In this document: piece after piece, positions 29,421 through 38,599 of the stretch
Position numbering within the stretch: position 1 is the stretch's first letter
Layout: every line of letters begins with the position of its first letter
Origin: Streptomyces paludis
GTDB taxonomy: Bacteria > Actinomycetota > Actinomycetes > Streptomycetales > Streptomycetaceae
NCBI RefSeq assembly: GCF_003344965.1
Contig: NZ_CP031194.1
Span: 4,402,001-4,466,000, forward strand
Direction: 5' to 3'
DNA length: 64,000 nucleotides
Notes under the pieces: model-generated
What the model saw: only the letters and a program-made list of their open reading frames with translations
What the model was told of the DNA's origin: nothing
Database searches by the model: none
Program-made: the position numbers and the translations under genes

Positions 29421-30077
29421 CTAGCGGACCCAGCCGGTGAATCCCCTGCCGCCCGAGCTGGTGCCCGTGCCGACCGAGCCCGTACTGCCCGTGCCCGTGC
29501 CCCTGCCGCGGTTCGGCGCGTTCGTGCGTTCCCCGTCGTCAAGGGCGGTGGACACGGCCCGTACCAGCCAGGCGTTGACGGACAGGCCCTCCGCCGCCGC
29601 CGCGCTCTCGGCGCGGCCCTTGAGGTGGGCCGGGAGGCGGAAGTTGATCCGCGCCATGGCGCCGTCGTCGGCGTCCGCCGGTGGCGATGCCGGTTCCGGT
29701 GCGGCGGCCGAGGAGGCGGAGGGCGTGACGGCGGAAGGCGCGAAGGCGGCGGCGGAGGCGGAGGGCGTGGCGGAAGGCGTCGTGGAGAGGGCGTCCGGCG
29801 GCGACGCCCGCGGCTCGTAGAACAGCTCAAGCGCGGGCGCCGCCGTCACCACGAACTCGGGGTCGAGCCCGCGCAGCCGCACATCGACCGACCCGGGCGC
29901 CAGCTCCCGGGTGACCTCGCCCATGGCCGCGGACAGCGCGTTGAGCAGGGTGAGGCGAGCGGCCGACTCCAGGGGCGCGGTGAGCCGCTCCGCGAGGGCG
30001 CGGGCTTCGTCACCGCCGGCGTTTGCCGCGATGGCGAGTTCTTGCCGGAGGTTGTCCACGTAGGGCGTGAGGTCCAT
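29421..30077 (-). CDS. Ribbon-helix-helix (HicB/Arc-like) regulator with long linker
   Basis: A 218-residue protein. The N-terminal part (residues 1-90) is helical and then strand-rich (SVDVRLRGLDPEFVVTAAPALE). An Ala/Ser/Pro linker follows, then an RHH DNA-binding segment (ARINFRLPAHLKGRAESAAA, EGLSVNAWLVRAVSTAL) and a Gly/Thr/Arg tail. The order fits a self-regulating operon regulator. The start ATG at 30077 lies directly beside a perfect palindrome, GTGCCATcATGGCAC (30079-30093). The downstream DUF4097 and exporter genes are the likely targets. Confidence 0.8.
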   Translation of the reverse strand: MDLTPYVDNLRQELAIAANAGGDEARALAERLTAPLESAARLTLLNALSAAMGEVTRELAPGSVDVRLRGLDPEFVVTAAPALELFYEPRASPPDALSTTPSATPSASAAAFAPSAVTPSASSAAAPEPASPPADADDGAMARINFRLPAHLKGRAESAAAAEGLSVNAWLVRAVSTALDDGERTNAPNRGRGTGTGSTGSVGTGTSSGGRGFTGWVR

Positions 30078-30078
30078 G

Positions 30079-30093
30079 GTGCCATCATGGCAC
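30079..30093. promoter_or_regulatory. Palindromic operator of the RHH regulator
   Basis: GTGCCATCATGGCAC is a perfect 7-1-7 palindrome one base upstream of the regulator's start codon. More TGGCAC/GTGCCA elements follow to about 30125, and a cluster of GGTGCCA-type motifs extends to 30274. RHH dimers bind short tandem sites like these. Confidence 0.65.
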
Positions 30094-30282
30094 ATCGATG
30101 GCGCCATGGCGAGCCATTGTGGCACCTTTTTGGCTCATGCGCTCTGAGCTGCGGTTTCTTGGCCCCTGGGTGTGGTGGTGGGTTGGGGTGGGTGAGGTTT
30201 TGGGGTTGGGGTGGTGCCACTTTGGTGTCAGGTGGTGCCAGGTGGTGCGTGGTCGTGGCGTCAGGTGGTGCCACGCGTTCCC

Positions 30283-31911
<1,629 letters not shown>

Positions 31912-31946
31912 TTATTTCTCCCTCCCTCCCTCTATTTCTTTCTTTT

Positions 31947-32849
31947 TTATTGGTGCTCGTTCTCGTAGAGCGCGCGGAAGCCGCGCGGGGGCCGGCCGGT
32001 GATCCGCTGGACGGTGTCGGTGACGCGGTCCTCCGATCCCTCGGCGATCGTCCGGTCCAGCCCGGCCAGCAGCGCGGCGAACTCCGGCGGCATCACCTCC
32101 GCCAGGCGGTCGCGCATCCGCTCGTACGACATCGGGTGGTGGACCACGGTCCGGCCGGTGACCTCGGTGACGGTCGCGGCGATGTCGTCGTAACTGAGCG
32201 CCTCCGGGCCGGTGAGGACGAGATCGGTGTTGGGCGCCTGCTCATCGGTCAGCGCGCGGGCGGCGACGGCAGCGATGTCCCCGGCGTCCACGAAGCCGAC
32301 CCGGCCGCTGCCGGTCGCGGTCAGGAGGGCGCCCTCTTCGCGGATGCTCGCGGCGTGCATGTGCGCGCCGGTGAAGTTCTGCATGAACCAGGAGGGGCGC
32401 AGCACCGCCCACTGTTCGAACAGTTCCGGGAGCGCCTGGTGCACCTCACCCACCGCCGGGCCGCCCTTCGGTACGGCGGATGAGCTGAGCAGCACGGCGC
32501 GCCGCACTCCGGCGGTACGGGCCTGCCGCAGGAACGGCAGCATGACCGCCGCCGGGTCCACGTCGCCCACGGGCGGGACTAGGTAGACGCGGTCGACGCC
32601 GTCCAGGGCTGCGGCGTGGGTGGCGGGGGTGTACCAGTCGAAGGGGACGGGTGTGGGGGAGGTGGGGGAGGTGGGGGTGGGGGTGTTGGTGGTCTGGGAG
32701 GTGAGGGGTGTGTTTTGGGGGGTGCGGCTGGCTGCCTTGACTCGGTGGCCAGCCGCTGTCAGTCGCGCGACCGTACGGCTGCCGGTGGTGCCGGTCGCGC
32801 CGATGACCAGGGTCGTGCCGGTGTTGGTGTCGGTGTCGGTGCCGGTCAT
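31947..32849 (-). CDS. NmrA-like NAD(P)-binding oxidoreductase
   Basis: A 300-residue SDR-like protein of the NmrA/QOR2 group. The nucleotide motif is LVIGATGTTGSRTVARLTAAGH at the N-terminus, followed by DGVDRVYLVPP and VRRAVLLSSSAVP. There is no canonical SDR catalytic YxxxK, which is normal for NmrA-like redox sensors and azoreductase-type proteins. A Thr/Pro/Ser repeat (TPTPTSPTSPTPV) is inserted after the Rossmann start. The upstream SnoaL-like remnant overlaps by ATGA and a divergent TetR gene probably represses it. Confidence 0.85.
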   Translation of the reverse strand: MTGTDTDTNTGTTLVIGATGTTGSRTVARLTAAGHRVKAASRTPQNTPLTSQTTNTPTPTSPTSPTPVPFDWYTPATHAAALDGVDRVYLVPPVGDVDPAAVMLPFLRQARTAGVRRAVLLSSSAVPKGGPAVGEVHQALPELFEQWAVLRPSWFMQNFTGAHMHAASIREEGALLTATGSGRVGFVDAGDIAAVAARALTDEQAPNTDLVLTGPEALSYDDIAATVTEVTGRTVVHHPMSYERMRDRLAEVMPPEFAALLAGLDRTIAEGSEDRVTDTVQRITGRPPRGFRALYENEHQ

Positions 32850-33085
32850 CCGGTGCTCCTGGCGGATTCGGTGTTGAACTCGATGCCGAACTCGGTGCCG
32901 GATACGGCGGGTTCGGGGACGGAGAGGGGGTTCCAGTAGTCGCGGTAGGAGCTGAAGCGCCCGTCCTTGACCGTCACGACGACGATATAGCTCATGTCGT
33001 ACGGGCCGTCCGTCTGCACCAGCCGGCCGACGCCGCGCATCTCGACGATGGCGACCTCGGGGGTGGTAGGGGTGGGGCGGGCATG
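32846..33085 (-). pseudogene. 5'-truncated SnoaL/NTF2-like gene remnant
   Basis: The C-terminal half of a SnoaL-like (NTF2-fold) protein is clear: EVAIVEMRGVGRLVQTDGPYDMSYIVVVTV, then GRFSSYRDYWNPLSV, the usual end of these ~130-residue proteins. The first half, with the start and the N-terminal helices, is missing: the frame runs back into the TetR operator region with no plausible start. The stop overlaps the NmrA start (ATGA), which shows the intact operon once read SnoaL-NmrA. The exact upstream boundary is uncertain. A short product from an internal ATG at 33037 cannot be excluded. Confidence 0.6.
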
Positions 33086-33105
33086 GTGGCCTCCGGTCGC
33101 ATAGA

Positions 33106-33159
33106 ATCCGGACCCAGGGTCCGGATTGGTCCTGGCCGACGATACGGACCGAGGGTCCG
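33106..33159. promoter_or_regulatory. Paired TetR operators
   Basis: Two related palindromes: a 10-1-10 repeat at 33106-33126 (ATCCGGACCC-a-GGGTCCGGAT) and CGGACC-gag-GGTCCG at 33145-33159. They lie between the TetR gene and the divergent NmrA operon, 20-75 bp before the TetR start. A repressor binding both would control both directions. Confidence 0.75.
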
Positions 33160-33180
33160 CTTTGCAAACGGAGGAACCCC

Positions 33181-33774
33181 GTGCCCGTGCCCGAGCGCCA
33201 GCCACGCAAGGACGCCGTCCGCAACCGGCAGGCCGTCCTCGCGGCAGCCGACACCCTCTTCGCCCAGTGCGAGAGCCCCAAGGACGTCACCATGGCCGAC
33301 ATCGGCGCGGCGGCCGGCGTCGGCAAGGGGACGCTCTTCCGTGCCTTCGGTGACCGCACCGGGCTGCTCCGCGCGCTGTACGAGGCGCGGCTCGAACCGC
33401 TCCGGCTCTCCATCGAAACGGGTCCGCCGCCCCTGGGCCCGGCCACCCCGCCGCGCGAGCGCGTACCCGCCCTGCTCGACGCCGCCCTCTGCTTCAAGCT
33501 CGACAACCGGCACCTCTCGCTCGCCCTTGAGGAGTCGGGGAGCGGCAGCCCGTACCAGGCGGAGCATTACGAGCGGTGGCACGGCCTGCTGCGTGCCGCG
33601 CTGGAGCGGATTCCGGGGCGGGGTTTGGCCGATAGCGGCTTTACGGCTCATGTGCTGCTCGCCGCCATCCGGGCTGACCTCGTTGAGCACTTGGCCGGTC
33701 GGGAGGGGGTGTCGCGCGAGGCGATGCGGGCGCAATTGGGCGACTTTGTTAGGGGAGTTGTGGGTGAGGGGTGA
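33181..33774 (+). CDS. TetR/AcrR-family regulator
   Basis: A 197-residue TetR protein. The HTH (about residues 18-62) contains AVLAAADTLFAQ and MADIGAAAGVGKGTLFRAFGDRTGLL. The C-terminal domain (ALLDAALCFKLDNRHLSLALEE) is of the type common in small TetR regulators of NmrA-like genes. GTG start with GGAGGA upstream. It is divergent from the NmrA gene, which is the likely target. Confidence 0.88.
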   Translation: MPVPERQPRKDAVRNRQAVLAAADTLFAQCESPKDVTMADIGAAAGVGKGTLFRAFGDRTGLLRALYEARLEPLRLSIETGPPPLGPATPPRERVPALLDAALCFKLDNRHLSLALEESGSGSPYQAEHYERWHGLLRAALERIPGRGLADSGFTAHVLLAAIRADLVEHLAGREGVSREAMRAQLGDFVRGVVGEG

Positions 33775-33844
33775 GGGGTGAGGGTGGGGGATGAAGGTTG
33801 GGGTGGGTAGGGGGGGTGGGGCGGTGGCGGGGGTAGTGCGGAGT

Positions 33845-34262
33845 GGGGCCGCCCCTCCTGCTGTGAGTGTCGCGTCTCCAGGTCAGGAGTAAAGGGCGCT
33901 CCTTCGTCGCGTCGGCTGCGCCGATTCCGCTTCGCTGCACCCTTGACACCTGCCCCGGAGTCGCAAGTGCGGCTTGTTGGGAGGGGCGGCCGGGTGGGAG
34001 GGGGTTGCCCGGGGGGCCTGCCGTACTGCCGGCCGGCTCAGGGGCCGGCGGGCCGGTGGTCGGATAGCCCCTGCGGGGCTGCGCGGCAGAGTAATGGGGC
34101 GGTCCCACACCGGCTCGGCGGCCGACCGTCCGCTGTCGGTTGCGACTCAAGCCCCGCTGGGCGCCGAGTGTGGGTGGTGGGATGGGTGGGGTCTGTGTGG
34201 CGGCCAGTGGGGCTCCGGCGGGCACTCTTGTGTCCTGGAGTGCGCAGGATGCTGCTTTGGGT
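33845..34262. repeat. Left inverted arm enclosing the S74/2OG cassette
   Basis: About 418 bp. The first ~320 bp resemble the left arm of the palindromic repeats at 31 and 23207 (GTAAAGGGCGCTCC, GTCGCGTCGGCTGCGCCGA, GCGACTCAAGCCCCGCTGG). The last ~95 bp (GTGTGGGTGGTGGGATGGG and CTTGTGTCCTGGAGTGCGC) pair only with the arm at 36046-36448. The sequence before it (33775-33844) is a run of G tracts. No gene is supported between 33775 and 34499. Confidence 0.8.
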
Positions 34263-34499
34263 GTGGGGGTGGGAGGGGTGGGGTGTCAGGGGGTGTTGTG
34301 AGTGCTGGGGTTTGGGCAAGTCCCTTGTCCGCTTGGGGATTTGTGGGCTCGGGGTCGCTCAGGGGTTTGTGCCGGTCGAGCGCGTTCGTCACTGTGCTGC
34401 TGGCGGGTCATCAGATCAAGTGAACCCGGGTTGGCGCTCGGCCTTGGGCGGATTGGCGACCGTACGCTCCTCTGCGTCGTCCGGATCAGGGGAGTGGAT

Positions 34500-35036
34500 A
34501 TGAGTTCTGTGGGTCGTAGGAGCGTCGCGGTGATGGCGGCGGCTCTGGCGTCGCTGGGGGTGGGGACCGCTGTCACTGCGGCTACGCCGGCGGTGGCCGC
34601 GCCGTGTAGTGGGGCCGAGTGCCCGAGCCTCAAGCCGACCAGGCTGACGACCAGTCAGGCCAGCCTGAACGTCACGCAGATGCAGCTGGAGAACATCCAC
34701 GCCATGGCCGTCGACGCGGTGACCGGGGAGCCCATCCGGGGTGCCCGCATCATGTTCGCCACCATCGGCGGCCGGACCCTGGGCGCGGCCTACACCGACT
34801 ACGACGGCGTGGCCGCGATCACCGCCCCGGAGAACCTCGGCATCGGGACCGTCCAGGAGCTGCTGGGCGGTTACGAGGCCGCCATGGTCGGTGACGGTGT
34901 CCACGCCCCGGCCGGGGCGCACGGCGCGATCGTCATCGGCATCGACCAGGGCCCGGGCGTTCCGGGAGCCCCGTGCAGCGTCTGTAGCGACCGTGGGCTC
35001 AAGCGGGACGTGGTCCCGGTCGACTGGAGGCGGTGA
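34500..35036 (+). CDS. Exported Ig-like protein carrying the N-terminal catalytic part of a peptidase S74 domain
   Basis: A 178-residue protein. A signal peptide (RRSVAVMAAALASLGVGTAVTA, cleavage near AVA-A) is followed by a bacterial Ig/transthyretin-like domain (AVDAVTGEPIRGARIMFATI, YTDYDGVAAITAPENLG). At the end sits CSDRGLKRDVVPVD, the hallmark start of an S74 intramolecular-chaperone domain, with the Ser-Lys pair at Ser163 and Lys168. The frame stops ten residues after that lysine, so the rest of the domain is absent. It continues in the next gene, which starts inside this stop codon (-1 frame). A GGGGAG site precedes the ATG. Four cysteines form two close pairs (CSGAEC and CSVC). Confidence 0.72.
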   Translation: MSSVGRRSVAVMAAALASLGVGTAVTAATPAVAAPCSGAECPSLKPTRLTTSQASLNVTQMQLENIHAMAVDAVTGEPIRGARIMFATIGGRTLGAAYTDYDGVAAITAPENLGIGTVQELLGGYEAAMVGDGVHAPAGAHGAIVIGIDQGPGVPGAPCSVCSDRGLKRDVVPVDWRR

Positions 35037-35371
35037 GGATGCGGTTCCTCCGTCGGCGGTCCCGCGCGAGCGGTGGTACGGCTCCGGTCGGCGCGGTGAA
35101 CGGCTACGCGGTTCTGGAGACGGTGGCCGCGCTGCCCGTCAGCACCTGGCGCTACCTCTGGGAGCCCGAGGACGTACGCCACCTCGGGCCGATGGCCCAG
35201 GACTGGCACGCGGCCTTCGGTTTCAACCGGGACGACACCACCATCCCCATGGTCGACGGGCTCGGCGTGGCTCTTGTGTGTGTCCAGGCCCTGAACCGTC
35301 GCGTGGAAGAACTCACGGCCGAAGTCGACCGCCTGCGCGCGGCCACCGGCCCGAAAGGCGGGACCCCATGA
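35033..35371 (+). CDS. Second half of the split peptidase S74 chaperone domain
   Basis: A 112-residue protein from GTG at 35033, or 110 from ATG at 35039. After a basic start it reads YAVLETVAALPVSTWRYLWE, then VRHLGPMAQDWHAAFGF and VDGLGVALVCVQALNRRVEEL with a terminal coiled coil. This is the core of an S74 (endosialidase/tail-fibre) chaperone domain, lacking only the SDRxLK segment, which is encoded at the end of the preceding frame. The overlap (GTGA) suggests coupled translation or a -1 frameshift. A trans-acting two-chain chaperone is possible. It overlaps the 2OG oxygenase gene by ATGA. Confidence 0.75.
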   Translation: MRMRFLRRRSRASGGTAPVGAVNGYAVLETVAALPVSTWRYLWEPEDVRHLGPMAQDWHAAFGFNRDDTTIPMVDGLGVALVCVQALNRRVEELTAEVDRLRAATGPKGGTP

Positions 35372-36036
35372 CGGCGACGGACCAGCGGCTGAGTACGGAC
35401 GCGATCTGGCGGCTTCCGGTGACGGTCTGCCGTATCACCCAGTTCCTCGGGGAGGCGGCGGCCGGCGCCCTGTTGGAGCGCGCGATCGCGTCCACCGACG
35501 CGCTGAAGCCCTCCACGATCCGGGACCGCGAGGTGGTCCCCGACATCCGCCGGTCCCGCTCGTACCAGGACTTCGCCGCGCCCGAGCTGCTGGCGGCCAT
35601 CGACGAGGTGGTCGAGGCAGTCGAGCACACTCTTGGCGTCTCCTGCCGTCACACCGAGCCCAGTTACAGCCTCAACGTGCACAACGACGGCGACTTCTAC
35701 GGGCCGCACCAGGACAGCAGCGCCGAGTTCTCGCCCCGGCGCCTGCTCACCTTCGTCTACTACCTGCACCGCACACCCCGGCCCTTCACCGGAGGCGAGC
35801 TGCGCGTCTTCGATGCCGCCCTGCCATTGCACACCGAGACCACCGGGAAGTGGGAGGAACACACCTGGCGGGACTGGCCGCCCGAGCACGACAGCATCGT
35901 GTTCTTCCTGCCCAGCGCCTGGCACGAGGTACGCCCGGTGAACTGCCCCGGCAAACAGCACGCGGACAGCCGCTTCGCCATCAACGGCTGGCTGTGCAGC
36001 CCCGACCCGACCGCCAGAGCTGCGGAAGCTGGCTGA
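35368..36036 (+). CDS. 2-oxoglutarate/Fe(II)-dependent oxygenase (prolyl-hydroxylase-like)
   Basis: A 222-residue 2OG-Fe(II) dioxygenase with a P4H-like fold. Iron ligands are His114 and Asp116 (GPHQDSS) and His186 (SAWHEVRPV). Arg202 (SRFAINGWL) is the expected 2-oxoglutarate anchor. The double-stranded helix core contains RRLLTFVYYLHRTPRPFTGGELRVF. It is the third gene of a tightly overlapping cassette. By context it may hydroxylate the exported Ig/S74 protein encoded upstream, but a small-molecule substrate is possible. The gene ends about ten bases before the right inverted arm. Confidence 0.85.
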   Translation: MTATDQRLSTDAIWRLPVTVCRITQFLGEAAAGALLERAIASTDALKPSTIRDREVVPDIRRSRSYQDFAAPELLAAIDEVVEAVEHTLGVSCRHTEPSYSLNVHNDGDFYGPHQDSSAEFSPRRLLTFVYYLHRTPRPFTGGELRVFDAALPLHTETTGKWEEHTWRDWPPEHDSIVFFLPSAWHEVRPVNCPGKQHADSRFAINGWLCSPDPTARAAEAG

Positions 36037-36045
36037 GCGGGCCCC

Positions 36046-36448
36046 GTCTGCACCCAAAACGGCGTCCTGCGCACTCCTGGACACAAGAGATTCCGTCGGT
36101 GCCCCACACGTCGCCACACAGATCCCACCCGTCCCACCACCCACACATGAGTCGCAACCAGCAGCGGACCGTTGGCCGCTGAGCCGGTGTGGGACCGCCC
36201 CACCCTCTGCCGCGCGGCCCCGCAGGGGCTATCCGGCCACCGGCCCGCCGGACCCTGAGCCGAGTGGCAGTACAGCGGGCCCCCCGGGCAACCCCCTCCC
36301 ACCCGGCCGCCCCGCCCAACAAGCCGCACTTGCGGCTCCGGGGCAGGTGTCAAGGGTGCAGCGAAGCGGAATCGGCGCAGCCGACGCGACGTAGGAGCGC
36401 CCTTTACTCCTGACCTGGAGACGCGACACTCACAGCTGGAGGGGCGGC
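36046..36448. repeat. Right inverted arm enclosing the S74/2OG cassette
   Basis: Inverted counterpart of 33845-34262: it carries reverse complements of GTAAAGGGCGCTCC, of the GTCGCGTCGG block and of the inner GTGTGGGTGGTGGGA and CTTGTGTCC segments. Reverse-strand open frames here mirror those of the other repeat copies and are not considered genes. It ends about 35 bp before the stop of the converging LysR gene. Confidence 0.8.
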
Positions 36449-36484
36449 CCCACACCCAACAACGCCCAGCTCAGACCCACCCCC

Positions 36485-37351
36485 CTACCCCTCACCCCCC
36501 TCAGCCGTGATCTCGTGCGCCAAGGCCACCAAACACGGGATCGCCGCGTGCGGGCTGTCCTCGCGCCAGGCCAGGTGGACGGGGAGCGGCGGGGCGTCGG
36601 TGAGGAGGCGGTAGGCGATGCCGGGGTGGGGGTGTACGGCCGCCGTGGAGGTGCCCGTGACGCCGACTCCCCGGGCCGCCGCGATCGCCGTCAGCCAGTC
36701 GTCGGTGTTGCCGACCGTGAGGGTGGTGACCGGGCCCGCGTGGGAGGGCCAGAGGGCCCGGGTGGTGGTGCCCGAGACCGTGTTGACCATCACCGGCTGC
36801 GACGCCAGGTCCGCGAGCGTCAGTGTGTCGCGCGCGGCCAGCGGGCCGTCCGCCGGGACCGCTGCCATCCGGGGCTCGGTCAGCAGCAGCTCCGTGACCA
36901 GGCCGGGGGCTTCCACCGGGCCGCGCAGCAGCGCCGCGTCGACCTCGCCCCGGGCCAGTCCGGCCGTACGGTCGTCGATCCGGCGCAGCTCCAGCGGTGT
37001 GTCCGGGTACCGCTCCTGCCAGCGGCGCAGCAGTGGTGTGGTGTACGTGCCGAAGGCCGACCACGCGTGGCCGACCCGGAGTGGGCGGCGGCGTGTCCGG
37101 CCGGTGTCCAGCGCCGCGTCGAACGCGGCGACGGCCGTCGCCGCCCGGGTCCGGAAGGCGTGGCCCTCGGCGGTGAGGACGAAGTGGTGGGTGGAGCGGT
37201 CCGCCAGCCGTACGCCGAGATGCCTCTCCAGGGCGGCGAGGGTGCGCGAGACGGACGGCTGGGTGAGGTGGAGCCTGGCCGCCGCGCGGGTCACGCCGCC
37301 CTCTTCGGCGATGGCGAGGAAGCAGCGGAGATGGCGCAGCTCGATGCTCAT
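36485..37351 (-). CDS. LysR-family transcriptional regulator
   Basis: A 288-residue LysR regulator. The HTH is at residues 1-60 (LRHLRCFLAIAEEGGVTRAAARLHLTQPSVSRTLAALERHLG, written here in pieces). The PBP2-like effector domain follows from about 90 (RPLRVGHAWSAFG). It is divergent from the EamA exporter gene at 37513, which it probably controls. Effector unknown. Confidence 0.9.
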   Translation of the reverse strand: MSIELRHLRCFLAIAEEGGVTRAAARLHLTQPSVSRTLAALERHLGVRLADRSTHHFVLTAEGHAFRTRAATAVAAFDAALDTGRTRRRPLRVGHAWSAFGTYTTPLLRRWQERYPDTPLELRRIDDRTAGLARGEVDAALLRGPVEAPGLVTELLLTEPRMAAVPADGPLAARDTLTLADLASQPVMVNTVSGTTTRALWPSHAGPVTTLTVGNTDDWLTAIAAARGVGVTGTSTAAVHPHPGIAYRLLTDAPPLPVHLAWREDSPHAAIPCLVALAHEITAEGGEG

Positions 37352-37512
37352 GCGTCCGGAGCATAACCGCAGCGCGATCGGTATTTCACAGGGTGAAGGA
37401 CACGGTCGTACCGTCCTTTGGTAAGGACCCTCCCGGCGGTGCAGTATCTTGGACTCGTCGTTCTTTGTGGTGTACTAATCGATGTACTGAACGGAAGGAA
37501 GGTCGGTCCGCG

Positions 37513-38535
37513 GTGGAAGAGTTGCGTGAGTCGCCCACCAGCACTGCCGCGCCCGTAGACGTGGGTGCTCCCGCCACGGCTCCCGCCACCGACGCACCCC
37601 CCGCCCCCGCCTCCTCCCGCCGCACCCTCGGGCCCGTAGCCCTCGTCGTCGCCAGCGGGCTCTCCGTACAGTTCGGCGCGGCCGTCGCCGTCACGTTGAT
37701 GCCGCGCGCCGGCGCCTTCGGTGTCGTCTCGCTGCGGCTCGCGCTCGCCGCCGTCGTGATGCTCGCCGTCTGCCGGCCCACGCTGCGTGGCTACTCGCGC
37801 GCCGACTGGGGCACCGTCGTCGCCTTCGGAGCCGCGATGGGCACCATGAACGTCCTCTTCTACCAGGCCGTCGACCGCATCCCGCTGGGCGCCGCCGTCA
37901 CCCTCGAAGTGCTCGGGCCGCTCGCGCTCTCCGTGATCGTCTCCCGCCGGGTGGTCAACCTCCTGTGGGCCGTCCTCGCGCTCGTCGGGCTGGTGCTGCT
38001 CAGCGGCATCGCCACCGGAGGCGGCGGTATCGACCGGCTCGACCCGGTGGGCGCCGCGTACGCGCTCGCCGCCGGTGCCATGTGGGCCGCGTACATCGTC
38101 TTCAGCGCCCGCACCGGGCGGCGTTTCCCGCAGGCGGACGGGGTGGCCCTCGGGATGACGGTCGGCGCGCTGATCGCGCTGCCGCTCGGCATCGCCGAGT
38201 CGGGGATGAAGCTCCTGTCGCCCAGCACGCTCGGGCTCGGGCTCGCGGTCGCGCTGATGTCGTCCGTACTGCCGTACACCCTCGAACTCCTCGCCCTGCG
38301 GCGGATGCCCGCGCCGACCTTCGCCATCCTGATGAGCCTGGAGCCGGCCATCGCGGCGACCGCCGGCTTCCTCGTGCTGCACCAGGCGCTCTCCGTGACC
38401 GACGCGCTCGCGATCACGCTGGTCATCGTGGCGAGCATGGGCGCGGTACGGACGCAGATCGGGTCGCGCGGCGGGCCGCGGGCCGCCCGTAAGCGGGCCG
38501 GCCGGGCCGCCGGGCCCGGGGGTCTCCCCAAGTAG
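37513..38535 (+). CDS. EamA/DMT-family transporter (RhtA-like)
   Basis: A 340-residue drug/metabolite transporter with ten predicted helices in two EamA repeats and an Ala/Pro-rich N-terminal tail. Motifs such as MNVLFYQAVDRIPLGAAVTLE and MSLEPAIAATAGFLVLHQ are typical of RhtA-like threonine/homoserine exporters. GTG start at 37513 with GGAAGGAAGG upstream. Divergent LysR neighbour suggests effector-controlled export of an amino acid or metabolite. Confidence 0.88.
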   Translation: MEELRESPTSTAAPVDVGAPATAPATDAPPAPASSRRTLGPVALVVASGLSVQFGAAVAVTLMPRAGAFGVVSLRLALAAVVMLAVCRPTLRGYSRADWGTVVAFGAAMGTMNVLFYQAVDRIPLGAAVTLEVLGPLALSVIVSRRVVNLLWAVLALVGLVLLSGIATGGGGIDRLDPVGAAYALAAGAMWAAYIVFSARTGRRFPQADGVALGMTVGALIALPLGIAESGMKLLSPSTLGLGLAVALMSSVLPYTLELLALRRMPAPTFAILMSLEPAIAATAGFLVLHQALSVTDALAITLVIVASMGAVRTQIGSRGGPRAARKRAGRAAGPGGLPK

Positions 38536-38599
38536 CCCCTGTACGAGCGATATTGGCGGTCACGCAGCGCCTGATGCATCGCGTCGAAGGGGTCGCCCC

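Noticed and set aside
35030..35040. Simple sequencing frameshift in the S74 gene
   Set aside because: Cannot be excluded, but both junctions have well-formed stop-start overlaps and a plausible start for the second frame, and the three genes are arranged like a designed operon.
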